A stretch of DNA of 64,000 nucleotides, from NCBI GenBank assembly GCA_030549175.1, contig JAUKUA010000002.1, positions 4,650,001-4,714,000 of the forward strand, written 5' to 3'. The position numbers and the translations under genes were made by a program. Shown here one piece after another: positions 34,990 through 45,207 of this stretch. The notes beneath the pieces were generated by a model. That model was not told where the DNA came from. It saw only the letters and a program-made list of their open reading frames with translations, and searched no databases. The first letter of the stretch is position 1; the number at the start of each line of letters is the position of its first letter. The stretch comes from Lasiosphaeris hirsuta (lineage: Eukaryota > Ascomycota > Sordariomycetes > Sordariales > Lasiosphaeriaceae).

Positions 34990-35412
34990 TCACACCCTCT
35001 GTCCCATGGGCAAACGAGCTGGTGAGGGCCAGGACCCCTCCAAGCGGCGCCACCTTGGGTTCCTCCCCCCGGATGAGCCGGATCCCCGCGACGTCTTCGA
35101 ACCCAACTTATCTCCACCGGGACTGAGATAGTTGCACGCAGCCGGGGTCTGGGGCGTGCGCCCATTCACGGCCGCCGAGTTCGGAGGAGGCAGCCCTGCC
35201 GGGGATGGGGGCTTGGTGGGTAGTGGCGAATCAACGCCTCGGGGGTTCGCATCGTGTGTCCGGGCCGTGACGGCCAAGGCAAAGGTGGCTGGCATCTCGG
35301 GGTCGGCGGGGTCCTTGTCATCCCACAGAGCTTTCGACATGTCCCACAGCTCGTGCTGAGTCTCGCACGAGACGGCCCCTCTGCGGCGGTTCCAAAACCG
35401 GGATGACTGCAT
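34990..35412 (-). CDS. Hypothetical small protein
   Basis: A 140-codon uninterrupted frame starting MQSSRFWNRRRGAVSCETQH, then ELWDMSKALWDDKDPADP, then a Pro/Ser/Gly-rich tail ending in basic residues. The N-terminal part has an amphipathic, plausibly folded look; the tail is low complexity. The ATG has a favourable GCGATGC context. No family is recognised. A longer minus frame upstream is in a different phase. It may be a real lineage-specific gene or a chance frame in GC-rich DNA. Confidence 0.4.
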   Translation of the reverse strand: MQSSRFWNRRRGAVSCETQHELWDMSKALWDDKDPADPEMPATFALAVTARTHDANPRGVDSPLPTKPPSPAGLPPPNSAAVNGRTPQTPAACNYLSPGGDKLGSKTSRGSGSSGGRNPRWRRLEGSWPSPARLPMGQRV

Positions 35413-36441
35413 CGCGCTGTGGGTGTCAAAGTCTGTCGTTTGTGTCTGTTGCCGGCTTTTGGGTTTTTGTTGCCGTGGCCGAGAACCAGAGTTGTGATGG
35501 GTGAGGAAAGAGGACTTTTTTTATGGTAGGGCATGGGAACACCCCCCAAGTTTTGTATTCGACAGGAATGTGTAGCATCAAGGCTGCAGTAGGTGGCGGC
35601 GGATACTAGTTACTGGTAAACCGAGGTTACGCCCTGGCTCACTATCATGGCTTTCGAGCAATGACGGCTCGAACCAGAGCTTCATGGTGGTTACCGAATG
35701 CCCATCACCCTACCAGCCGTCGGTCCCCTCGATCGGGTGCATAGCTAGTGAGGTCTTCTTCCCCGTCCCCCGGCACCTCAGCACCTCGGCGCCACCAAGA
35801 CTCATCGTGTATGATGGCGGCCGAGAGTGGCGCGGCAGTGCTCCGGACGTGACAGCAGGAAGAAGTCCACATGCTGGATGTAGAAGAAGCTTGTGACATG
35901 ATCTTTCCACGATACGTACAGCGGTGCAAGATTATTGTCGATGGCAAAGACGAAAAGGGGACAGAGACCGCTGGAAGAAGGACCATCTCGATGGCCCATG
36001 CTGTAGCGACGGGGAACTGATAGCTCGACCCAGATATGGGGCGCTGCTAACCCGCTGCCAAACCGAGCAGCGAGTTTTTGTGGAGGAGAGACGCCAGATT
36101 GTCTTGAGTTCTTTGGAGACGGTGCAAATTTTTGCGGGAATTGATTAGCCGCCGGATTAGTCGTCGACGCCCTTGGTTACGGCTCTCGCGATCTGTTATG
36201 TGATGTTGTTGTTGCCGGGAAAAAAGAGAAGTCACACACAAGACGACGGTATATGGACATGATGAAAGAATCTCGGCTCCTCTTCGCACAGGAAACAAGC
36301 TAGTCGAAGGTAACTGTCCAATGGCGTTGTTAGTGTTCCGGGGCAAGCACTCGCCCCGGGTGCAGGCAGGAGGGGTCTGCTATTGGATCAAGCGCACTAG
36401 TGGCAGACGCAACTTCTTGTTCCCTCATTAGTCATCTAGGC
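35413..36441. other. Intergenic, left flank of the large transposon
   Basis: About 1 kb with no supported gene. It ends at the 9-bp target duplication at 36442. Confidence 0.55.
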
Positions 36442-36450
36442 GCCCTCACG
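36442..36450. repeat. Target site duplication, left copy
   Basis: GCCCTCACG directly abuts the left terminal inverted repeat. The identical 9 bases abut the right one at 57079-57087. Nine-base duplications are the usual size for Mutator-like elements. Confidence 0.9.
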
Positions 36451-36520
36451 GGGGCCCAATAGGTTCGCGGGTACCCGCAAATCTAAAATTGCGCGGGACC
36501 CACGAATATTAGGTAAGCCG
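36451..36520 (+). repeat. MULE terminal inverted repeat, left
   Basis: It starts GGGGCCCAATAGGTTCGCGG. Over 70 bases it matches the reverse complement of 57009-57078 except at three positions, where the left copy has A and the right copy (reverse-complemented) has G. These are transitions in the RIP direction. Confidence 0.92.
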
Positions 36521-36598
36521 GCCATTTTGGGCCATTACCGCGCTCTTAACGCGTCGCGATATACGACGCGATCCTCTTCATGGCACGATACCGTAAAG

Positions 36599-37627
36599 AT
36601 GGAACCAGCTTCATTTCCTGACGACTGCCTCCCTCCTGAAGGCGAATACGAATCACGAGATGCCCTCTTCAAGGCGATCAATACGTGGGCGCAGCCCAAG
36701 GGCTACGTGTTTACTACCGGAAAGTCAACCAGAGAAAAGAGCGGTAGACAGACAGTCACATATTCATGTGATCGATGTTACCAGCCTCCTAGTGCGTTTA
36801 GAGAGCGACGACGGAAGATAACTACCAGAGGGACCGGCTATTAATTCTCTGTACTAGCTAAGGAATCCTTGGATAAGACTGTCTGGACCTTGAGGTATCG
36901 TCCTGACAGACGGTTTTCCGTACATAACCACGAGCCAAGTCAGCACCCGTCCGCTCATCCAGTACATCGAATACTTTCTAAGGAAACTGTTACTACTCAA
37001 ACGCTGGGATCGCCCCTAATGACATTCGAACGTATATCCGCCAGAACTACAACGATATGGCAACTTAGCAGGATATCTATAACTGCATTGTAGATACCAA
37101 ACGAGTAGTCTGCGAAGGCTAGAGTTCTATCTACGCACTTGCTAACCAACTGGATAAAGAAGGGTTCTGGATTCGATTGTAATTTGATTTAGATAGCCGG
37201 GTTATAGTTGTTTTATTCGCCTACCTAGATTCACTAGTATACCTTCAGGCCTACCTAGATACCCTCTTATTGGACTGTACCTACAAGACGAACAAGTACG
37301 GCACGCCGCTTCTTGATATAATTGGAGTCGATGCTTGTTAGCGATCTTTCTGTATTACATTTGTATTCCTTAGCGGCGAGACTAAACAGGACTATCTTTA
37401 GGCCTTAGATTGGCTTAACTCACTCTATGAGATATATAATACTCGACTTCCTTCTGTCATTTTAACGGACCGTTGTATCGTATATATGAATGCTACTACT
37501 ACTTACTTTCCATCCGCTACTTTACTTTTATACCTATGGCATGTAAATAAAGTAGTCTTTCGCCATTGCCAGCAACATTTACACGACAACAACAAAGACT
37601 TGGAGCTTAGGACAGCCTGGTTATCTG
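36599..37627 (+). pseudogene. MULE transposase, N-terminal half, decayed
   Basis: It starts MEPASFPDDCLPPEGEYESR, then a FAR1/WRKY-GCM1-like DNA-binding segment (YSCDRC, FSVHNHEPSQHPSAHPVHR). After a frameshift the catalytic core follows: LLLDCTYKTNKYGTPLLDII carries the first catalytic Asp, and LPSVILTDRCIVYMNA the second acidic position. LYLWHVNKVVFRHCQQHL matches the conserved LWHVNK-H-C motif of fungal MULEs. At least five in-frame stops (TAA/TAG where Gln or Trp is expected) and a frameshift break the gene. The remainder lies about 18 kb away at 55.6-56.9 kb. The stop spectrum fits C-to-T/G-to-A mutation. Confidence 0.85.
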
Positions 37628-38794
37628 AGACGAATCTGGGCACATGAAATTTCCTTTTTCGTTCGTCATCCTGAGCTGGGGTGAGCTGTGGCTAATTTGT
37701 CCTAAGCTTCCCCTGATTCTTCCCTGAGCTAGGGTAATCCCATAGGCCGCCACCGCACAGCCTCAGAGGCCTGTTTTCAGTCCCCCCCGGCTAAAGTTTC
37801 CTCTCGATGGAAAGTAAATAACGTATAATCTGTAAGGATAGCTGTAACACCCAGAGTCGAGGAAGGTTCTAGAAAGCCCTAGAACACGCCACCTCCCCAG
37901 TAGTATGATACTCAGGATAGTTGACACTGCATTCGCCACTGCAGTCGTCATCACAGTTGCCACAGCGCGGCTATAAGTAGAACTCTCTGGCGGAACCAGA
38001 GAGCAGGAGCAGGCTTCAATTGATGTATTTCCAGCCACCTACCCTGACAAGTACAACCGTCTTTATTGCCAGCGTTACAATAGCTCCCAGGCAAAAATTC
38101 CAATTACAACATACACGCGTACTAGATATACGTGTAACTCAGCCTAAAAGCCCTATTGTCAAAGCTAAGCAATCTATACCTACCAAACCTCAAACAAACT
38201 AAAAAGATCTAATAATACCAATTTCAAACCTATAACATTACTATACTATACCACAGAAGGGTGTAGTACGGATAGAATCGCTGAAAACAACAGTAACGTC
38301 ACCTGTCTGTAATCTTATCTGGTTGACAAGTCATTCTCTGCAGTACTATTAGAGATATATAGACAGTCTTTCAAAATTTCGATTTCTGTTAGAGAGATTT
38401 ACTCACTCTCTTTAACAAACAAAAACGGCGAGGTCAGCCACCAGCTTAATAGAAGGGTTTAAGGTATAATGTAAGAAAAGGCAGGTACGCCTAATCAAGG
38501 TGATCACAATGGTAGCGAGCAAGAATTGGTAAATGTGCAAGATTTCAACCTAGCCTGAGCTGAGAGGTGGGCGAGGGCCGTGATTTAAATACAAGGTAGT
38601 GGTGGTGCGTGTGCCAGGGGTTGTGTAGTGTGTGTGGTGCCAGGGGTATTTCATTACATTAATGCTAAAGGGTAGCCCAAATTCTGGAACGCGGGCAAGT
38701 TAAGGCTCAAATTTGGGACCGCGGTTGGAAACTGCTAAGAGGCGACAGTGCCCTAATGGCCCAAATCCTGGACCACAGCCCCGGATTTTGGCCT
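37628..38794. other. Left edge of the nested insertion, AT-rich
   Basis: It begins where the MULE frame ends. It contains CTGGGCACA...TTTCG (37636-37662), repeated in direct orientation at 40099-40125, and CTGAGCTAGGGT (37724-37735), whose inverse is at 40149-40160. These may mark an old 2.4-kb nested element. No gene is seen; short frames are AT-rich. Confidence 0.45.
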
Positions 38795-38965
38795 AGAATA
38801 TACCAGTACATGCTCTGGGATGGTACACAATACTCTAGCTCGGAATTTGGGATGGTACATGGTACCCCAGCCCCAAACTTAGACAGCACCGATGGGATGT
38901 CCCAGAGTATACCAGCACATGATGGGATGTCTTAGAATATACCAGTACATGCCCTAGAATAGTAC
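38795..38965. repeat. Degenerate repeat array, TATACCAGTACATG units
   Basis: Repeated AATATACCAGTACATG / GATGGGATGT(C/T)CCAGAGTATACCAG-like units in several slightly different copies. The same sequence in the other orientation (TACTGGTATATTCTA) forms the array at 41.2 kb. Confidence 0.65.
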
Positions 38966-40148
38966 GCATTCTTACGACTCTCGGTTGAATGTCTAGGTGT
39001 CGGATAACGAGAGAAAATTGACGCTAGCACAGGATAAACGGGTTCATCTGGGGGATACGGAGGTTATTGAGCGTAGGAACTGTCGCCGAGGTCGCTGACG
39101 AAGTTTGCCTCAAGTCTTTATAATGGTGGTAATGAACCGACCGAGGAGTTTAGATATCGAGGATAAAAACACAGACTTTGTCCGTTATAAGTTTCTTCTT
39201 ACCGGGAATAAAACACGGGCCCATGAAGGTCTCGTTTTCATACCTCTATAGTCTCACCCGACAATTTCTTCTGACCGAGTCCGTATTAATCGCAGATCCT
39301 GAGCAAAAGGTAAGCCGCACTGACGGCCGCCTAAGCCGAGGTGAGTCTTGGCTATACTTGCTATATCCATAAATTGGCCGCCGTGGTTGCAAGAACAATC
39401 CTCGGCCCAATTTTGGGACACTGGCCACCTACACGCAACGGTCGCTTTCCTCACCACGAAACTACCGTTTTCTCTTTTTCATCCGATAACCTACCGTTAC
39501 GGGTCAATTGGAACTTCGAATTACATGCGCCCTATCAAACTTTCTAGTACAGGCACTACCCTTACAAAGGCAAATGAGCTAGGAATGGAGTGGGAAGAGA
39601 GATAACAAGCAGCTATGACTTTGTGAGCCATTAAAGAAGAGAGCTGGAGAAACAGCACGGTTGATTGATCAGATTACAAGCCCCGAAATCCGTAGCGTTC
39701 TTCGGAGCCCCCAAATCAGGTATATCGAGTTCCCAACACCCCTATATCACCAAAGCATTTTCTTAATTCACACCGTCGCTAAGTAGGACCTCCAAGATTC
39801 ATTGCGTTTTGTCCGACGCTTGGGACCCTCCATGTCCGGCATCCGGCTCTGCCCCACCACTTGGCGCTGGGGAGTGCATCGAGTTCGGTTCCTTAGCCTG
39901 TGCTACTGCAGGATTCGCGACTGAAGCCCCTGCTGGACACTGACACCTCAGAATTTGACTTAATGCGGCATCGTACTCCATCCTCTTCTCCAGGCTCATT
40001 TTGATGTAATATAGGTCGTAGGGCTCGTACGCGGGTGGCTCAGCTGTGAGGCCGCTAGGATTCCGCTGTGGGAACACTGGCTGTTTTGTACGAGGAACCT
40101 GGGCACACTGAGTTTCCCTTTTCGTATCTCCCTCACGTGACACTACTC
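38966..40148. other. AT-rich nested-insertion DNA
   Basis: No gene is supported. A minus-strand frame at 39799-40143 (114 codons, KRETQCAQVPRTKQPVFPQR...) may be a relic but is not recognised. Confidence 0.4.
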
Positions 40149-40154
40149 ACCCTA

Positions 40155-40234
40155 GCTCAGTCTTTACTCAGTCTTTGCTCAGTCTTTACTCAGTCTTTGC
40201 TCAGTCTTTACTCAGTCTTTGCTCAGGCTTACTC
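40155..40234. repeat. 12-bp tandem repeat array
   Basis: About six tandem copies of CTCAGTCTTTAC or CTCAGTCTTTGC, strictly alternating so that the higher-order unit is 24 bp, ending in CTCAGGCTTACTCAGG. It lies directly after the inverted motif ACCCTAGCTCAG. Confidence 0.85.
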
Positions 40235-40482
40235 AGGCTAAGAATCATTTCCGGAAGGCTACGCCGCAGCATGCACAATTACTTCAATTCTAGCCGAGCG
40301 AGCCTAGAATTGGTCCTATATATAAAAATGGCCAAATTGGTCCCTGTCTTTCGAAAGCGAATGGTTCCGCCTTCATCTAGCCTTTACCCTCAACATCTCG
40401 CATCCACGCCTAACTGTATACACTCTTACTTCTATTGTTCAATACCTTAAACTCATCACTACCCTTAACAAAACGTAAAGAT
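40235..40482. other. Short AT-rich leader
   Basis: No gene is seen. The sequence before the ATG at 40483 is pyrimidine-rich and TATA-like (TATATATAAAA at about 40316). Confidence 0.4.
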
Positions 40483-40911
40483 ATGGTGCTCAAATCAACG
40501 GCGTCCAATTAAACAAATGCTGTTATTAAGCGGACCGTAAGGAGAGGCCTTACAGCAGACCGCTCCAAGATCCACCCTTACGCGGTTCGCAGGAATCTGA
40601 GGCCTAAGAGCAAAAACGCTATTCAAGTGCACTTAAGGTATGGCATTCGTAAGTAAATCAATATTACGCACATAGTTTACACCAAGATCTAACATACTTT
40701 AGATATGAAAAGATATATAGGCCTTCCTACCCTCGAGATATACAGGTTATAAAGCATTTTGCTGAAACTGTAGCCCTCTACACAAAAGGTAAGCTCGATA
40801 AAGAGGGCAAACTACCAACCACTGACAGCCTAAGAGGTACAATACACAGTAAACTGGTATACATTATCGAATACAAGCTACGTCTTAGGCCGCACTTTTA
40901 TCCCCGGCAGT
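40483..40911 (+). pseudogene. Possible DUF3435/FLUG-like recombinase relic
   Basis: Exon 1 from ATG 40483 reads TNAVIKRTVRRGLTADRSKI and HPYAVRRNLRPKSKNAIQVH (one in-frame TAA). It is followed by an intron ending CTTTAG at about 40701, then YEKIYRPSYPRDIQVIKHFA and ETVALYTKGKLDKEGKLPTT. The spliced phase is consistent. The pattern of a helix, then FAE-VA-x-x-GKLD-xEGKLPT, then SLRGTI reminds me of the N-terminal region of fungal DUF3435/FLUG proteins, the family that includes Starship captain tyrosine recombinases. The sequence stops being coding after about 40911, so the catalytic domain is absent. The family call is tentative. Confidence 0.35.
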
Positions 40912-41184
40912 CTCGGATACTCACAACTACGGTCAGCCATGGTTAGCTGAAGGGCAAAGGTCAAAGTGAACAAAGGGTCTAGATTCCGGGATTGCCAGGA
41001 CTGGTCCGTGCATATTTGCCCAGCTCTGGGCAACGAGTTAGGCCTTTTCGAGGGTTGAAGACACTATTACACCGCAGCGCTCGGAAAGGCTTTTACATCA
41101 CAAATAGCTATTCTTATATACAGTATCGGTAGCGGTGCGATGAAGCGTATTATGCATGCACCAAGCCGGGAGATGACACAAGCA
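40912..41184. other. Nested-insertion spacer
   Basis: No gene is seen. It separates the possible recombinase relic from the 41.2-kb repeat array. Confidence 0.4.
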
Positions 41185-41480
41185 TTAGCACTGATACACT
41201 TTCTGGGCTAGTCTATTATGTACTGGTATATACTATATACTTAGTATGTTCTAAGCTAGGACATTATACACTGGTATATTCTAAGCTGGTATGTTATGTA
41301 CCAGTATACTATGGGCCAGTACATCATGTACTGGGATATTCTAGGTGCCAGTATATTATGTACCATACCATATAATATACTAGTAGGCTAAATAGCATCC
41401 CGGTTTTGGTACTAGGATATTACGTACTGTCCTAGGGATTAGACCAAGATACCATATACTATCTCACAACATGTACCATT
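41185..41480. repeat. Degenerate array of TACTGGTATATTCTA units
   Basis: Many imperfect copies of a palindrome-rich unit, (TG)TACTGGTATATTCTA(A/G)GCT and GTACATTATGTACTGG. Each unit contains the self-complementary GTAC and TATA cores, so the array can fold on itself. Confidence 0.7.
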
Positions 41481-42037
41481 ATATGCTAAAAAGGCCTAAA
41501 ACGTGGATATGTGCCTAGCTCTTCGTCTCCAGTCATGGTCCCTGATATGGTCCATTGATGTCTTTGGGCTTCCGTACAAGCCAGCTTGCCAGAATCTGGG
41601 CCACCTTATATGATTATCCCTCTCTCAAAATCATCTCTTATGCGGGGGCAGGTACTCTCGCGGAAAGTGCAGCGGCCCTTCGTTGGCCGTGCAGTGCTAA
41701 GGTGAATTGTTCCTGGCACTGGTAAGCATAAGAACGGTTCGTGATGGCGACGGAAAGTACCTATTATGACCGGCGCCCTTCCACCAGCTGCATCCTACCA
41801 GCCAGGGCCACTGCATGTGACAGGTAGCAGGATTTTATCATCCAAGGCCCGGCCCGCATGTAAGTCCCGCAACCCTGGCCAACGAGTGGTGAGCCAAATC
41901 TGGCATAGTCGGAGTTAGGCCTGGGTGGTCTTAACTTTGTTATCCCATCGTAGTCCTGGATATCTGTACCTGGTCCAGTCGAATTCGCTAGCCAGCCAGC
42001 TCACAAAACGGCTAGGGCTATCTCCCACAATGTTGTT
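41481..42037. other. Spacer before decayed ORF
   Basis: More GC-balanced than its left neighbour. Frames are broken; it may be the 5' part of the decayed gene that follows. No family is recognised. Confidence 0.4.
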
Positions 42038-43240
42038 ATGGAGGGCGTCAACCTATATGGAGACCTAACAACAGCCACCCTGGTCATGGAGGGCCCCTGT
42101 ATCTCCGCGGTAGTGGAAGAAAAACTTGACCGTCATTGTTTCAAGCTAAGAGTAGGGACTAGGAATGTCATCCTCAAAGCATATGACCCCTGGAATAACT
42201 CTGGGTGGTTCTCATGGGGCTTACTAAGCAAGGGAGCTGAGTTTCTGGTTCTGATACTTAGTGTGAGCGAAAAGCCTGGTCGCTTCGAGAGCAAATCCTT
42301 CGGCCTGGCGCTTTCTCAGGTGAACCAGACCCAAGGTAGGGCGGCTGTTTGTTATCGGCGCGCTGGCGTAGTCGATGAGTCTCTTAGGGGGTTTGCATCC
42401 TTGGCCGATCTACGGCCTGTTTGGAGGGTCTCGCTTATATAACTTGCTTTAGGTAGCGCTGGGGCAGTAGAGCTAGAAAATCAGGTTAAAAACAAGGTCG
42501 AGATAGCCAGCAAGGGACGAAGGCTAAGGCCAGAAGAACGGGATAATCTGCTTTGTGTTCTCTCACCGCGGACGGAGATCAGTCTCCTAGGGGTGGCAAG
42601 GGCTAGATCTCCCTCTGTAAAATGACGCCTTGTTGCAAGAACCATCCGAAGCTAGTGAAAATGGGGAAAGCGCCTCAATCTTCGTCTTCACCAACGACCA
42701 AAACACCAATCTTCCCCTCCATAAGAAACCAAGCACCTCGAAAGATGAGCTTTCAGTCAACGAGTCGGGCCCGCACTTAAGCAAAATCAGCAAGACAAGT
42801 ACCAGCCACACCTTCGGCAAGCAAGTTGAAAACATCTGGAACACCCTAAAACAACTGATCGCCCACTAAACTGGCGTCTCCTTCCAAGATGGCATCGGAT
42901 TCCACATCCAAGAAAATAAAGCCGCCGAAGGTATCTCAAAGGCTTTGATTTCATAAACATCGCCACCAACAAAGACCCCATCTGGCCACATGTCACCACT
43001 CTTCGCGCCACAGGCAAAGGTTGGGTGAACTTCACCCGGGCCATCCACGCCTTGACTCTCTTCAGGTCTGGATTCGGGGAGCTCTTCCGTCCTAATTCCA
43101 CCCTACCACGATGTAACACATGCCAACTAAGCATCGAAGTCCCTAAAAGTCAAGACTACCTAACCGTCTACATCCCCGAACTTACAGAGATACTACAGCG
43201 GCTAGGAACCAAGAGTAAGGTACCAAGCCCTAGCAGCTAG
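42038..43240 (+). pseudogene. Decayed element-associated gene, unknown family
   Basis: The first open part (42038-42442) starts MEGVNLYGDLTTATLVMEGP and continues SAVVEEKLDRHCFKLRVGTR, DPWNNSGWFSWGLLSKGAEF and GRFESKSFGLALSQVNQ. Later parts are ASENGESASIFVFTNDQNTN, VENIWNTLKQLIAH, a TAA in frame, GVSFQDGIGFHIQENKAAEG, a one-base shift, FDFINIATNKDPIWPHVTTL and KGWVNFTRAIHALTLFRSGF, ending SKVPSPSS. The frames follow one another in order, so this looks like one gene broken by a nonsense codon and frameshifts. It may belong to the surrounding element. I do not recognise the family. Confidence 0.5.
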
Positions 43241-43529
43241 TAGATGATATTTTGTAACGCAGGCTTGCGCGGGCTGCGTCAAAGGTAACGAGGATACGGG
43301 GCTACACTACAAGATGGTGGCTCGTATAATAGGGGTTAGGTAAGTAATCAATTGAAGCCTGCCTATGCCTCTCGACGCTGTTACGAGGCATCCTAACGAT
43401 ACGCGGATGACGGCCCCGTTGCTTTCACCACGTCCTGCTCAACCAGTTGAGCGGACCATCAACGAATACCAAGCAAGGGGTGCGAGGCATGCTTCAGCCG
43501 CAGAACGGCTGAGCGCCGCTTTTAGCTGC
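43241..43529. other. Spacer before the DDE transposon
   Basis: No gene is seen. It ends at the left GGTGG flank of the DDE element. Confidence 0.5.
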
Positions 43530-43534
43530 GGTGG

Positions 43535-44891
43535 CAAGCGGTTGCAAAAATAACGCGAACAGCAAAAAGGCCAGTGGTCCGTGTAGTGGCTTGGAGCTAA
43601 CAGCCCCTACCAATTTTATAACAATTCCACGGCATTCGGCTCACACCACCATTCACACCACACAACTATCCTCCAACTATCCTCCAAAGACCTCAATTCT
43701 ACGGCTTATTCACAATGCCTCCTCACTATCCTACGCCTGTAAAGTGCCGGCTTCGAGGCACAGCAGCATATCTGGATGATCACCACATTCCGTATTACAA
43801 GGCCGATTTACTTCGACAATTCGGCATTCGAAGCAGGACTAGTGGCTGGGCTATCCTGCATCAAAACCTCGATCGACGGCATCCAGCTATTGAGACAAGG
43901 GGAAGAAAGCCTATCATTACAACAGCCGACCTATTACGAATGGAACAAATCCTATGGCAGTACGGGTTCCAGGCCCGGCAATTAAGCTGGCAAGCCCTTG
44001 CCAACGAAGCTGGTATTAAAGCCAGTAGTCGAACGATTGAGAAAGCAATGGGAACCTTGGGTTATAGGAAGTGTATAGCATGCGAAAAAGGCTGGGTTTC
44101 CTCTTCTGATATGAAGAGAAGGGTAAAAGATGCTGAACGCGCGCTATTCTTCCGGCCAAACCCAACAGGTTGGCATGATATTCGATGGTCAGACGAGTGC
44201 CATTTCACTGTTGGCCCAGGAGGCAAGATCCGAATTATCCGGAAACCAGGAGAAAGATATTGCCCTGACTGTATCCATCACCAATCTCCAGACGAAAAAC
44301 CTGGGCCAGAATCTGAACGATATCATGTCTGGGGCGCAGTTGGATGGAATTTTAAATCTGAGCTCTCTTTTTACCATGTTCCAACTAACACGAATGGAAA
44401 GATGAGCCTCCAGATCTATAGAGACGAGATTTTAGAGAAGGCAGTACGTCCTTGGCTTGATGAAGGTCAGGATTTTATCCTGGAAGAAGATGGTGATTCA
44501 GGGCACGGTATAGGGCAAAGGGATAGTATTGTGAAGGTCTGGAAAGAAGAACACCATCTGAAGCATTATTTCAACACCCCTCACTCTCCAGACATTTCTC
44601 CAATTGAGAACTTCTGGAGGAATATAAAGCAGTTCGTACGAGCTAACCGCAGTATAACTGGCTCTGGATTGAAAGACCTTGTTCTGGCTGGCTGGGCTCG
44701 AATTCCGCAGACAACGATAAATACGATGGTGGATTCTATGGTAGTGCGAATGCAGGATGTGTTAGCGGGCGGAGGTTAAATGACTGGGTGGTGAAATGGG
44801 TGTACAAAGAAGTACCTGGATTGCAGTATAAAATTGGCCTTGTGGATTGTACTATGAGGTAATATGTTCGTATTATTTTTGCAACCGCTTG
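43535..44891 (+). mobile_element. Intact DDE (IS630/Tc1-type) transposon
   Basis: Perfect 19-bp terminal inverted repeats CAAGCGGTTGCAAAAATAA (43535-43553 and 44873-44891); similarity extends about seven bases further inward (CGCGAAC against TACGAAC). GGTGG directly abuts both ends (43530-43534 and 44892-44896), a candidate 5-bp target duplication. The element is 1357 bp with one intact transposase gene and no sign of RIP, in contrast to its surroundings, so it is probably a recent insertion. Confidence 0.85.
43715..44779 (+). CDS. DDE_3-type transposase
   Basis: An uninterrupted 354-residue gene centred in the element. The N-terminal half is a helix-turn-helix region (YYKADLLRQFGIRSRTSGWA ... 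IETRGRKPIITTADLLRMEQ ... LSWQALANEAGIKASSRTIE), like the paired DNA-binding helices of Tc1/mariner transposases. The catalytic triad is visible: Asp in IRWSDECHF (about residue 159), Asp in FILEEDGDSGHGIGQ (about 256) and Glu in SPDISPIENFW (about 295). It would cut and rejoin the element's ends in the nucleus. All motifs look functional. The LEEDGDSGHG form of the second motif is common in fungal members of this superfamily. Confidence 0.92.
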   Translation: MPPHYPTPVKCRLRGTAAYLDDHHIPYYKADLLRQFGIRSRTSGWAILHQNLDRRHPAIETRGRKPIITTADLLRMEQILWQYGFQARQLSWQALANEAGIKASSRTIEKAMGTLGYRKCIACEKGWVSSSDMKRRVKDAERALFFRPNPTGWHDIRWSDECHFTVGPGGKIRIIRKPGERYCPDCIHHQSPDEKPGPESERYHVWGAVGWNFKSELSFYHVPTNTNGKMSLQIYRDEILEKAVRPWLDEGQDFILEEDGDSGHGIGQRDSIVKVWKEEHHLKHYFNTPHSPDISPIENFWRNIKQFVRANRSITGSGLKDLVLAGWARIPQTTINTMVDSMVVRMQDVLAGGG

Positions 44892-44896
44892 GGTGG

Positions 44897-45207
44897 TTCA
44901 AACCAGGCCGTGATTGGTGTAAATTTCCAACATTCCGAGTCTGGAACCAATGTGGCGTGTTCCCAAACATCTGCCCCTGACGAGCGCTTCGGGTGGCAGC
45001 TACACAGTACCCTTTTCTCCAGGTACGTCTGTCGCGCCTCTCAGGGTATGCACTCTTTTTCTGAAAACCCCTCTTCTGTGAGTACTGAACCTGGTGTGGA
45101 ACACGCCCTCTCCCTAGGAGTCTTTTGCGAATTTAAGCTCTGTGAGCGCGACTTCCGTCCAAACATCGCTGGTTACTGGTCGGCGTGCAGTCCGTAGCAC
45201 GCTCGCA
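44897..45207. other. Upstream region of the HET gene
   Basis: About 0.3 kb of balanced composition holding the likely HET promoter. No separate gene is seen. Confidence 0.55.

Noticed and set aside
40155..40234. Considered as a CRISPR-like array
   Set aside because: Units are contiguous 12-mers without spacers and the genome is eukaryotic.
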